Shown here: one piece after another, positions 1 through 5,695 of the stretch
Position numbering within the stretch: the stretch's first letter is position 1
How the letters are laid out: every line of letters begins with the position of its first letter
Assembly (NCBI GenBank): GCA_023429545.1
Contig: JAEYUU010000703.1
Location: forward strand, 1 to 5,695
DNA: 5,695 nucleotides
DNA from: Verrucomicrobiota bacterium
GTDB taxonomy: Bacteria; Verrucomicrobiota; Verrucomicrobiia; Verrucomicrobiales; Verrucomicrobiaceae
Direction of reading: 5' to 3'
Notes under the pieces: model-generated
Databases searched by the model: none
Told to the model about the DNA's origin: nothing
The model's input: the letters and a program-made list of their open reading frames with translations, nothing else
Program-made: the position numbers and the translations under genes

Positions 1-424
1 TGGCATAGTTGTCCGGCAGCACATGCCCGAAAAACTCGGTGATGCCCGAGCGCTTCGCCCTCATCCAGAGGACTGCCATCAGCACGGTTCCCACGCCGGT
101 GTGTTGGGCTTCATCCGCCACGGTCAGGGAAATCTCGGCTCGCCAGGGTTCGTCCTCGTTCCGCCAGAAGGAGGCGCCTCCATAGCCGGGTTCATCCGGC
201 GATTCCGGGTGCTGCGCCGCCCAGGTCTCGTGAAGACCCGGCTTGGGATTCAGGAAGCGGTTGAGCACCGAATCCGGAATCTCCCTCTGGTTGTCCCAAA
301 ACCGATGGTACCGCGCCTCTGGCGAGAGCCGGCGAAACGCCTCCACCACCGCCTCCCGATCCTCCGGCGTGAACATGCGCAACAGCACGGTCTGGCCGTT
401 GGAGAGCTGGGCGAGCGGCTGCAT
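1..424 (-). CDS. GNAT-family N-acetyltransferase (partial, C-terminus off the window)
   Basis: Reading the minus strand from an ATG at 424-422 gives 141 uninterrupted codons to the left edge. Residues 11-44 (QTVLLRMFTPEDREAVVEAF, then RRLSPEARYHRFW) are the N-terminal strand and helix typical of GNAT proteins that resemble the acetyltransferase domain of protein lysine acetylases. Residues 96-114 carry the core strand (AEISLTV) and the acetyl-CoA pyrophosphate loop QHTGVG (Q107, G110, G112; the Q/R-x-x-G-x-G/A motif), followed by a helix and the strand containing HVLPDNYA. The family transfers acetyl from acetyl-CoA to an amine; the substrate cannot be read here. Residues 62-95 form an acidic, proline-rich insert before the core. 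The frame is closed by a TGA at 460-458 and there is no ATG between it and 424, which fixes the start apart from possible TTG codons. No Shine-Dalgarno is visible. It lies 103 bp downstream of the M42 peptidase on the same strand. Confidence 0.85.
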   Translation of the reverse strand, partial: MQPLAQLSNGQTVLLRMFTPEDREAVVEAFRRLSPEARYHRFWDNQREIPDSVLNRFLNPKPGLHETWAAQHPESPDEPGYGGASFWRNEDEPWRAEISLTVADEAQHTGVGTVLMAVLWMRAKRSGITEFFGHVLPDNYA

Positions 425-445
425 GGGGAGGCAAGTCAAGGAGCC

Positions 446-473
446 AGCAGTCAATGGTCAAAAGGGGACTGCT
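446..473. repeat. 7-bp inverted repeat in the gap upstream of the GNAT gene
   Basis: AGCAGTC (446-452) and GACTGCT (467-473) are perfect inverted copies separated by 14 bp. They sit in the 103-bp gap between the GNAT start (424) and the M42 peptidase stop (528). The same gap holds five copies of the pentamer GTCAA/TTGAC (435, 450, 457 in one orientation; 509 and 517 in the other). These could be a regulator site for the GNAT gene or a weak stem; neither a clear promoter nor a T-tailed terminator is visible. Confidence 0.3.
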
Positions 474-527
474 ACCGCATGGGTCACGTGTTCGCACCAG
501 CGACCCTGTTGACCGCTTGACAGTGAT

Positions 528-1607
528 TTAGAGCTTGATGCCAAACTCATCCTTGTCATCCACGCTCTCCACAAAGGCCACGAGCACCTGGACCACCTGC
601 TCCACGTCCTTCAGATTGGCCATCTCCACCACCGAGTGCATGTAGCGCAGGGGCAGTGAGATAAGTCCGCTGGGAACACCGTGCTGCACGCGGAAGATCT
701 CATCCGTGTCCGTGCCGCTGTAGCGCGAGGAGGACTCATGCTGGATTTTCACCTTCATCTTCTCCGCGGCCTTGAGAAGACGATCGACGACTTTCGGATG
801 ATTGCAGGTGCCGTGGGTGATGCTGGGCCCTTCGCCCAGTTTCACCTCGCCGTGTTGTGCACGATCAATGCTCGGGGTGTCCGTGGCGTGGGTGACATCC
901 AGGCAGACTGCCACATCCGGCATCAGGCGGTGCGTGACCATCTTGGCACCGTGGCCGCCGACCTCCTCCTGCACGGCATTGACCGCGAGCACCGTGCTGT
1001 TCACGCGCTTCTTGCGCTCCTTCAGGCGACGCATCACCTGCGCGATGATGAAACCACCTAGGCGATTGTCGAGCGCACGACCAACGATGTACTTGTCTCC
1101 GATGAACTCCGGCTGGTCCGCATACACGGCCACGTGTCCCACACGCAGGCCGAGCGCCGTGACCTCTTTGGGATTCTTCGCGCCGACGTCCACGTACAAT
1201 TCGTGAACCTTCGGCACCTTTTCATTTTCCCGATCACGAATGTGGATGGCTGTGTTCCCAATGATCCCGCGCACCACACCCTTGTCGCCAAGAATATCAA
1301 GCCGACGTCCGCGTGCGGTGGCCACGTCTGAGCCCCCCACGCGATCCAGGCGCAGGAAACCCTCGCCATTGATCTGCTTGATCATGAATCCGATCTCATC
1401 CGCGTGGGACTCCAGCATGATGCGCCGGGGCTTCTTCCCCGCGCCCTCCAGGGTGGCCCACGCATTGCCATAGGCGTCGTTTTCCACCTTGTCCGCAAAC
1501 TGGCGCGTGTAGTCAGCCCACTTCTTCTGGCCCCGCCATTCAAATCCGGTGGGGCTCGGGGTGCTTAGGAGGTCGATGAGGAAAGTTTTGGCGTTGGGAT
1601 CAAGCAT
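528..1607 (-). CDS. M42-family metallopeptidase (glutamyl aminopeptidase/deblocking aminopeptidase type)
   Basis: A 359-residue protein, the usual length for the M42 family (PepA/FrvX/tetrahedral aminopeptidase group). These cytosolic di-metal exopeptidases remove N-terminal residues from short peptides and commonly assemble into dodecamers. All expected active-site residues are present in order: H68 in ESHADEIGF, with the following acidic D70; the bridging D180 in GRALDNRLGG; the catalytic/metal pair E214-E215 in QEEVGGHGA; D237 in CLDVTHATD; and H324 in PLRYMHSVVE near the C-terminus. SGTDTDEI (297-304) corresponds to the family's GTDA loop. The N-terminal LLSTPSPTGFE (residues 13-23) is also a family hallmark. 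There is no signal peptide. The ATG at 1607 is chosen because the protein starts exactly where homologues do; no Shine-Dalgarno precedes it. It lies 59 bp downstream of the phosphodiester glycosidase, probably co-transcribed. Precise substrate preference (Glu/Asp, neutral or broad) cannot be read from sequence. Confidence 0.93.
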   Translation of the reverse strand: MLDPNAKTFLIDLLSTPSPTGFEWRGQKKWADYTRQFADKVENDAYGNAWATLEGAGKKPRRIMLESHADEIGFMIKQINGEGFLRLDRVGGSDVATARGRRLDILGDKGVVRGIIGNTAIHIRDRENEKVPKVHELYVDVGAKNPKEVTALGLRVGHVAVYADQPEFIGDKYIVGRALDNRLGGFIIAQVMRRLKERKKRVNSTVLAVNAVQEEVGGHGAKMVTHRLMPDVAVCLDVTHATDTPSIDRAQHGEVKLGEGPSITHGTCNHPKVVDRLLKAAEKMKVKIQHESSSRYSGTDTDEIFRVQHGVPSGLISLPLRYMHSVVEMANLKDVEQVVQVLVAFVESVDDKDEFGIKL

Positions 1608-1666
1608 GGCTGGCAGAAGGTGAGATGAAAGGGACTACGCCCGGGCGATGGGTTTTGTGTGAAATA

Positions 1667-2437
1667 TCATTTTCGCGGCAGGACAGCCAGAAAGTTCCGT
1701 ACCGTGGCGAACTCCCGGCTGTAGCTCTCCTTGCCATCCGCGCGGCGGAACCAGAGCCCGGTCGAGCTGCCGCCATCGAAATTAAGAGCGCGCTCCACCT
1801 CAAGTTCGGGAACGATCGCGTCCGTGGCTAGAATATCCGACAGCTCGCGGAGGCTGGCCCGGTCACAGATTCCGATGGCCCACCTCCCCGCGCAATCCGT
1901 GACAATGAAGGTGCGCGCGCGGCGTTTCGTGGCGTCCAACCCCGCGACCGGCTTGCCGCCGTTCACCAGACGTGGCCCCGCCTGCACCAACTCGGTCACG
2001 GCTTTCTGTTCCACGTATTCATCCCGCCAGAGCAGCGTGGGCCGGCCCTTGCGTACCACTACCATACCCCCCAGCAGGGAGGATTTCTGGAGGGAACCTG
2101 CGCGTGTGCTGTTTGAGATGACGAGGCCGAGCGGTGCAAACTCGGGGGTGAAGTAGCCCGCATTGCATCCCGCGATATATTTGCCGGAACGCATGGCGTC
2201 CCCGAGAGATCCGGCGCTGACGCGTTGCGGCTGATCGATGACCCGGAGGTCACACTTGGCCGCCTCGAAGAAGACCAGCTGCAATTCCACGTCGGCCGGC
2301 CCGCTCACCGCCCGCCGCACATGAACAGCACCACCGGTAAGAGCCGCGGGAGCCGACTGACTGGCGATGCGCCATTGTGCCTGCAGCCCCGTCTCAAGAC
2401 TCAGCGCCAGCCATAGCAAAACGAGAACGCGCATCAT
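1667..2437 (-). CDS. Exported phosphodiester glycosidase family protein (NAGPA/DUF2233 domain)
   Basis: A 256-residue protein from the chosen start. Residues 1-21 form a signal peptide: MMR, a hydrophobic core VLVLLWLALSL, then a probable cleavage site after LQA. The rest carries the ordered motifs of the NAGPA domain (named for the enzyme that uncovers mannose-6-phosphate by hydrolysing N-acetylglucosamine-1-phosphodiester): CNAGYF (91-96), LVQAGPRLV (150-158), FDGGSSTGLW (220-229) and a terminal VRNFLAVLP (246-254). It should act in the periplasm or outside the cell on a sugar-phosphodiester; the real substrate is unknown. Start choice: an in-frame ATG at 2452 lies two bases after the upstream TGA, and the frame stays open to 2494 inside the methyltransferase gene. 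The ATG at 2437 is preferred because GAGG lies nine bases before it and because the signal peptide begins there. Re-initiation at 2452, adding 5 residues (MRHDS), is almost as likely. The 17-bp gap indicates co-transcription with the methyltransferase. Confidence 0.88.
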   Translation of the reverse strand: MMRVLVLLWLALSLETGLQAQWRIASQSAPAALTGGAVHVRRAVSGPADVELQLVFFEAAKCDLRVIDQPQRVSAGSLGDAMRSGKYIAGCNAGYFTPEFAPLGLVISNSTRAGSLQKSSLLGGMVVVRKGRPTLLWRDEYVEQKAVTELVQAGPRLVNGGKPVAGLDATKRRARTFIVTDCAGRWAIGICDRASLRELSDILATDAIVPELEVERALNFDGGSSTGLWFRRADGKESYSREFATVRNFLAVLPRK

Positions 2438-2454
2438 GGAGTCATGCCTCATCT

Positions 2455-3189
2455 TCACAGCCGGACCCATCGCGAGCCCATGGCCACGCTCCACTGAAAT
2501 TTCCGCGCGTGTTCACGAATGAGGAAGGGCAGGTCCATCTGCTCTGCGAGCTCGAAACTGCCCGACAGGCCCTCTTTCAGCCAGTCAAACGTGCTGCCCT
2601 TAGGCCAGCTTTGCGAGGGCGTGAACTCCTCCAGCCAGGTACACGGGGTGGTGAGCAGGAGCTGCCCACCGGGCTTCACCAGTTTGGGCAGCCGCTCGAT
2701 CAGACGATGCGGCTCGGGAAGTCGGCAGAGCAGGTTCGCGGCATGAACCACATTGAAGCTGCCGAGATCCTCACGGAGATTCATGGCATCACCCTGCTCA
2801 AAGGAGATGCGCGTAGCGTCCCCCGGCTCGGGTCTCTTCGCCACAAGACTGCGCGTTTCGCGGCCCTCGACATGCTGCTCATAGGGCATCTCTCCCGAGG
2901 TCCGAATTTGCTCGGCCGCGTCCACAAAGCGCTGGGAGAAATCAATGCCGATGACACGGTCGCAGGTTTGGGCGAGTTCGTAACAAGAGCGGCCCACGGC
3001 ACAGCCAAGGTCAAGCGCCGTCGCAGGTTGGGGAAGCAAGGCGCGATCCAGAAGGACACTCACACTGCGCTCCGCGAAACCCAGGGCCTCCACCGGACCG
3101 AAATCCCACGGCAGCACCTCGGCGGCGCTGCCGTAGTGGAACAGCAGGTATTCGTTCAGGAGGCGCTCGCTCTCGTAGATGTTGGTCAT
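2455..3189 (-). CDS. Standalone OvoA C-terminal-type methyltransferase (putative 4-mercaptohistidine N1-methyltransferase)
   Basis: A 244-residue class I SAM-dependent methyltransferase. The SAM-binding loop is ALDLGCAVGRS (58-68), the acidic post-loop is GIDFS (81-85), QGDAMNL (132-138) is the adenine-side motif, and ANLLCRL (151-157) and PGGQLLL (173-179) follow. What narrows the call is similarity, recalled from memory, to the C-terminal domain of the ovothiol synthase OvoA: YESERLLNEYLLFHYG at residues 5-20, TTPCTWLEEFTP at 180-191, and FLIREHARKFQ at 222-232 close to the C-terminus. In OvoA that domain follows the iron-dependent sulfoxide synthase and is assigned N-methylation of 4-mercaptohistidine to ovothiol A. 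Here the ORF begins at the domain boundary, with its own ATG and no DinB or FGE-sulfatase-like portion, and no sulfoxide synthase gene is in the window. It may work with a separate synthase elsewhere or methylate another small molecule. It appears to head the operon with the glycosidase and M42 peptidase. No Shine-Dalgarno is visible; the start codon lies at the edge of an inverted repeat. Confidence 0.85.
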   Translation of the reverse strand: MTNIYESERLLNEYLLFHYGSAAEVLPWDFGPVEALGFAERSVSVLLDRALLPQPATALDLGCAVGRSCYELAQTCDRVIGIDFSQRFVDAAEQIRTSGEMPYEQHVEGRETRSLVAKRPEPGDATRISFEQGDAMNLREDLGSFNVVHAANLLCRLPEPHRLIERLPKLVKPGGQLLLTTPCTWLEEFTPSQSWPKGSTFDWLKEGLSGSFELAEQMDLPFLIREHARKFQWSVAMGSRWVRL

Positions 3190-3296
3190 CGCGGTGAGCT
3201 TAGGATGAGATGCGCTTGGTTTTCAACCTCGACGAAAGTAGAAAGCCTCTCCAGAGGCCTTTCATAGGTCGTTCATCACGGCAGTGCTCACCGCGA
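3189..3296 (-). promoter_or_regulatory. 11-bp perfect inverted repeat embracing the methyltransferase leader and start codon
   Basis: On the minus strand the leader contains TCGCGGTGAGC (3296-3286) and, ending on the A of the ATG, GCTCACCGCGA (3199-3189). The arms are perfect complements, 86 bp apart, and enclose the hairpin at 3241-3263. In a transcript starting upstream of 3296 the pairing would bury the initiation region. No known riboswitch class is recognised. A possible -35 (TTGAAA, 5 of 6) around 3220 with a weak -10 overlapping TAAGCT would give an almost leaderless mRNA that lacks the distal arm, in which case the repeat could act only as DNA. Confidence 0.4.
3241..3263. other. Hairpin in the methyltransferase leader (bulged stem)
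   Basis: On the plus strand GAAAGCCTC (3241-3249), loop TCCA, then GAGGCCTTTC (3254-3263) form a nine-pair stem with one bulged C. It lies between the M29-like gene and the methyltransferase, within the larger inverted repeat. It resembles the nearby hairpin at 3302-3325 in arm sequence, with the complementary loop. It could be a second, weaker terminator or a regulatory stem. Confidence 0.5.
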
Positions 3297-3301
3297 ACCC
3301 G

Positions 3302-3325
3302 AAAAGGCTTCTGGAGAAGCCTTTT
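3302..3325 (-). terminator. Probable intrinsic terminator of the M29-like gene
   Basis: A perfect 10-bp stem with a 4-base loop: AAAAGGCTTC (3302-3311), TGGA, GAAGCCTTTT (3316-3325). It lies 28 bp beyond the stop codon of the M29-like gene. Because the stem ends in A4/T4 it is terminator-like on both strands, but the T run is only four bases and lies within the stem, so efficiency is uncertain and read-through into the methyltransferase is possible. Confidence 0.6.
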
Positions 3326-3353
3326 ACATTCCGCCCCCACTCCGCATTGCCAC

Positions 3354-4529
3354 TTAGCTCTCCAGCGCCTTGCGCAGGTACTCCGACGGCTGGAAATGCT
3401 CGATGAGCACGGTGGTCTTTCCATCGCGGTGCATCCTGGTCTGCTTGATGTCGAAGTTGGGCGTCTTGTGCGGGGCGAAGAGGATGTCGTCGTGCGTTGC
3501 ATTCTGGCGGCGCTTGAACTGGTCCGGCGTGATGTGCCCGCCCAGATGGTCATCACGACCGGTGGCAAGGTGGCAGGTGCCGAGGACCTTCTCATCCTGG
3601 ATGTCTGCTCCCGAGACCGGCAGCACCTGGGTGCCAAAGCCCAGCTCACCGAGCACGCCCGTCATGGGATCATCCTGCAGCTTGCGATTGTGTTCGTCGA
3701 TGGTCTCCTGCTTCCCTTCGATCAACTCCGCCTTGATGATGCGGCCTCCCACCACGGTCAGCCTGCCCAGCGTGCCATCTTCATACTTCAGGGGGAACTG
3801 GCCCTCCGCGCCCGTGGGCACGAAATAGACCTCTCCAGCAGGAAGGTTTGCGATGTCCGGAGTGTCGCCCTGGCAGAGGCCATGGCTCTTCTGCGCCTCC
3901 TGACGCTCCAGTTCGAGGCGCACGGTCATTTCCTCGTGGCCTTCCACGGTGAAATCGATCTCCACCCATTCAGCCTTCGTCATGGCAAGGCGGAGCTTTT
4001 CGGCATCCCGGCTGACGTCGTTGTAGTCCACTGCCAGACCGGTGTTGAGAATCACATCATTGAGTCCGTGAAGCGTGGCACCGCGGAAGCCGTACTGCTT
4101 GGCAAATGCCGTGAGCGGCGCCGTGGCGCTGAAAGTCGAGATGCAGAGGACGATGTCATACTTGGAGTACACATCACGCTCCAGGCTGAGTTCGTTCCCC
4201 TGCATGTCCACACATCGGTCGGGCAGATCCAGATTGCTGCCGCCGGTCTGCTCATAGGCGAACATCTCGCCTCCCTTGAGCGCCAGTTCATCCATCACGC
4301 CACCGTGCAGGCCTTGATAAAAGGCTTCATGAGCTTTGCACTGCACCTTGCGCTCCGGATTCTTCAGGAAGGCCATGTCCTTCGCCTCGGCGAGATCCGG
4401 GAGATCAATCAGGATGCACACACTACGGCCAAAGGTGGGCTCAAAAACCGTCGCAAGGAGACGGGCGAGATCGAACTTCGGAAACTTGCGTCCGGTGGCG
4501 GTGGTCTGCACAGTGGGCATGGAGGACAT
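3354..4529 (-). CDS. M29 (aminopeptidase T/AmpS)-like metalloenzyme
   Basis: A 391-residue protein from the ATG at 4529. The C-terminal half holds, in order and with sensible spacing, residues matching the five metal ligands of the M29 leucyl aminopeptidase family: E233 in NLPAGEVYF, E295 in LGELGFG, H320 in GTCHLATG, and H346 and D348 in ATHDDILF (the H-x-D pair). The N-terminal half (about 1-190) has only weak resemblance to the family. M29 enzymes are cytosolic di-metal exopeptidases; the same fold also includes the ring-opening 2,5-dihydroxypyridine dioxygenase NicX, so peptidase activity is not certain. The frame stays open upstream to 4661, but the extra 44 residues are low in conservation and come from hairpin-rich intergenic sequence, so 4529 is preferred (4520, MPTV, is an alternative). 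No Shine-Dalgarno and no signal peptide are seen. It is divergent from the reductase gene and followed by a hairpin terminator. Confidence 0.65.
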   Translation of the reverse strand: MSSMPTVQTTATGRKFPKFDLARLLATVFEPTFGRSVCILIDLPDLAEAKDMAFLKNPERKVQCKAHEAFYQGLHGGVMDELALKGGEMFAYEQTGGSNLDLPDRCVDMQGNELSLERDVYSKYDIVLCISTFSATAPLTAFAKQYGFRGATLHGLNDVILNTGLAVDYNDVSRDAEKLRLAMTKAEWVEIDFTVEGHEEMTVRLELERQEAQKSHGLCQGDTPDIANLPAGEVYFVPTGAEGQFPLKYEDGTLGRLTVVGGRIIKAELIEGKQETIDEHNRKLQDDPMTGVLGELGFGTQVLPVSGADIQDEKVLGTCHLATGRDDHLGGHITPDQFKRRQNATHDDILFAPHKTPNFDIKQTRMHRDGKTTVLIEHFQPSEYLRKALES

Positions 4530-4566
4530 GGTGGGAGTGAATGAATTTGGTGTAAATGGTTTTACG

Positions 4567-4719
4567 CCGGCCCGCACGGGCTGGATTGAGAAACTTCCAG
4601 GGGCGAAGCCCCACGTTCCTGCGGGTCTGCAATGGCTTGCACCTGTGGCCAGTAAGCCCAATCCGGGTGCGTTTCAATCCAGACTGCATTCCTCCTTTGC
4701 TGCCGCGCGGTTTCGCGGC
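4567..4719. other. Divergent intergenic region with four small stem-loops
   Basis: The 208-bp gap 4530-4737 separates the divergent M29-like and reductase genes. It contains four inverted repeats: 4567-4573/4578-4584 (CCGGCCC/GGGCTGG, one G-U pair), GGGGC-GAA-GCCCC at 4600-4612, TGCAA-TGGC-TTGCA at 4628-4641, and GCCGCG/CGCGGC at 4702-4707/4714-4719. Promoters for both genes should lie here, but I see no convincing -35/-10 pair on either strand. No tRNA or known RNA family is recognised. Confidence 0.4.
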
Positions 4720-4737
4720 TAAGCCTACGGCTCCATC

Positions 4738-5394
4738 ATGGCGAAGCATGTAGTCATCACCGGTTGCACGCGCGGTCTGGGCCGCGCCATGGTCACTGAG
4801 TTTGCCGCGGCAGGCTGGACAGTCGCCGGCTGTGGCCGCAGCACGGAAACCATCAGCGCCCTGCGTGCTGAGTACCCGGCGCCACACTATTTTCAGAGCG
4901 CCAATGTCGCGGATGAAGAGGATGTGATGAACTTCTGTGAGGAGGTCCTGCAACGCCACGGACCGCCCGATTTCCTGCTCAACAACGCCGGTGTTATCAA
5001 CCACAGCAATCCCATCTGGGAGGTGCCCGCAAAGGAGTTCAGCAAGGTGATTGATGTGAACATCAAGGGTCCAGCCTCCATGATGCGCCACCTGATCCAG
5101 CCCATGATGTACCGAGGCTCCGGGGTGATTGTGAACTTCTCCTCCGGCTGGGGTCGCAGTACTTCGCCGGAAGTTGCGCCCTACTGCGCCTCCAAATTTG
5201 CCATCGAGGGGCTCAGCCAGGCGGTGGCCCAAGAGACAAAGGGTGCCGTGGCCGTCGTCGCGCTCAACCCGGGCATCATCGACACGGAGATGCTGCAAAG
5301 CTGCTTCGGTAGCGACTCCAGCGGGTATCCCAAGGCGGAGGAATGGGCCAAACGGGCCGTGCCCTACCTCATGAAACTGGGGCTGAAGGACAAC

Positions 5395-5418
<24 letters not shown>
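4738..5418 (+). CDS. Short-chain dehydrogenase/reductase (SDR), classical type
   Basis: A 226-residue NAD(P)-dependent oxidoreductase with every classical SDR signature. The Rossmann nucleotide-binding loop is TGCTRGLG (8-15), NNAG is at 82-85, the structural N108 is in DVNIKG, and the catalytic triad is S136 in NFSSGWGR, Y149 and K153 in YCASK. After these comes the NPGIIDTEM segment (177-185), which lines the cofactor site. R34 in CGRST, at the end of the second strand, favours NADPH over NADH. The protein is slightly short for the class and lacks a long substrate-binding C-terminal extension. The substrate cannot be predicted. The ATG at 4738 places the nucleotide-binding loop at its usual distance from the N-terminus; no Shine-Dalgarno precedes it. 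It is divergent from the M29-like gene, stands alone, and is followed by a strong terminator. Confidence 0.93.

Positions 5419-5695
<277 letters not shown>

Noticed and set aside
192..497. Minus-strand 101-codon open frame over the GNAT region
   Set aside because: It is out of frame with the GNAT reading frame, has a glycine run and no motif; the frame starting at 424 has the acetyl-CoA loop and remains open to the edge.
1638..1645. GCCCGGGC palindrome between the phosphodiester glycosidase and M42 genes as a terminator
   Set aside because: It is a self-complementary 8-mer with no loop and no T run; too short to call a terminator or operator.
2377..3267. Plus-strand open frame (296 codons) opposite the methyltransferase
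   Set aside because: It lies antisense to an ORF with clear SAM-binding and OvoA-type motifs, and it ends across the leader hairpin; no recognisable domain.
3210..4544. Long plus-strand open frame (444 codons) antisense to the M29-like gene
   Set aside because: It mirrors a gene that has conserved metal-ligand motifs, matches no family I know, is rich in H, L and R as GC-rich antisense frames are, and runs through the hairpin region at its start.
4530..4661. N-terminal extension of the M29-like protein to the ATG at 4661
   Set aside because: The 44 extra residues have no resemblance to the family and are encoded by intergenic sequence with stem-loops; ATG 4529 is a more natural start.
4441..5298. 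Minus-strand open frame (285 codons) opposite the SDR gene
   Set aside because: The opposite strand has a complete SDR signature set; the antisense frame has no motif and overlaps the M29-like N-terminus out of frame.

Overview
This 5.7-kb window looks like ordinary chromosome from a GC-rich Gram-negative bacterium. The gene content and protein style suggest Verrucomicrobiota (Verrucomicrobiaceae-like) or another PVC-group lineage. That is an inference from gene families, from a standalone ovothiol-type methyltransferase, and from translation starts that almost all lack a Shine-Dalgarno sequence. I see no rRNA, tRNA, CRISPR array, insertion sequence, integrase or phage gene.

Layout, left to right. 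Bases 1-424 (minus) are the N-terminal 141 codons of a GNAT acetyltransferase that runs off the left edge. Bases 528-1607 (minus) encode an M42-family metallo-aminopeptidase with all expected metal ligands. Bases 1667-2437 (minus) encode an exported phosphodiester glycosidase (NAGPA/DUF2233 type). Bases 2455-3189 (minus) encode a SAM-dependent methyltransferase that matches the C-terminal domain of the ovothiol synthase OvoA but stands alone. Bases 3354-4529 (minus) encode an M29 (aminopeptidase T)-like metalloenzyme. After a 208-bp divergent intergenic region, 4738-5418 (plus) encodes a short-chain dehydrogenase/reductase. From 5572 (plus) the window ends in the first 41 codons of ketol-acid reductoisomerase (ilvC).

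Transcription units (inferred). Methyltransferase, phosphodiester glycosidase and M42 peptidase follow each other on the minus strand with gaps of 17 and 59 bp and no evident terminator, so they probably form one operon, perhaps continuing 103 bp on into the GNAT gene. The M29-like gene lies upstream on the same strand, separated by 164 bp holding two strong, related hairpins, and is probably a separate unit. The reductase is followed by an intrinsic terminator at 5481-5507, so ilvC probably has its own promoter. No shared pathway links the genes convincingly: two are amino-peptide hydrolases, one is thiol-histidine metabolism, one is branched-chain amino acid synthesis.

The most interesting items are the free-standing OvoA-type methyltransferase and the structured region upstream of it: an 11-bp perfect inverted repeat whose proximal arm ends on the first base of the start codon, plus twin hairpins with mutually complementary loops. 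I did not find clear evidence of a wholly new multi-gene system.
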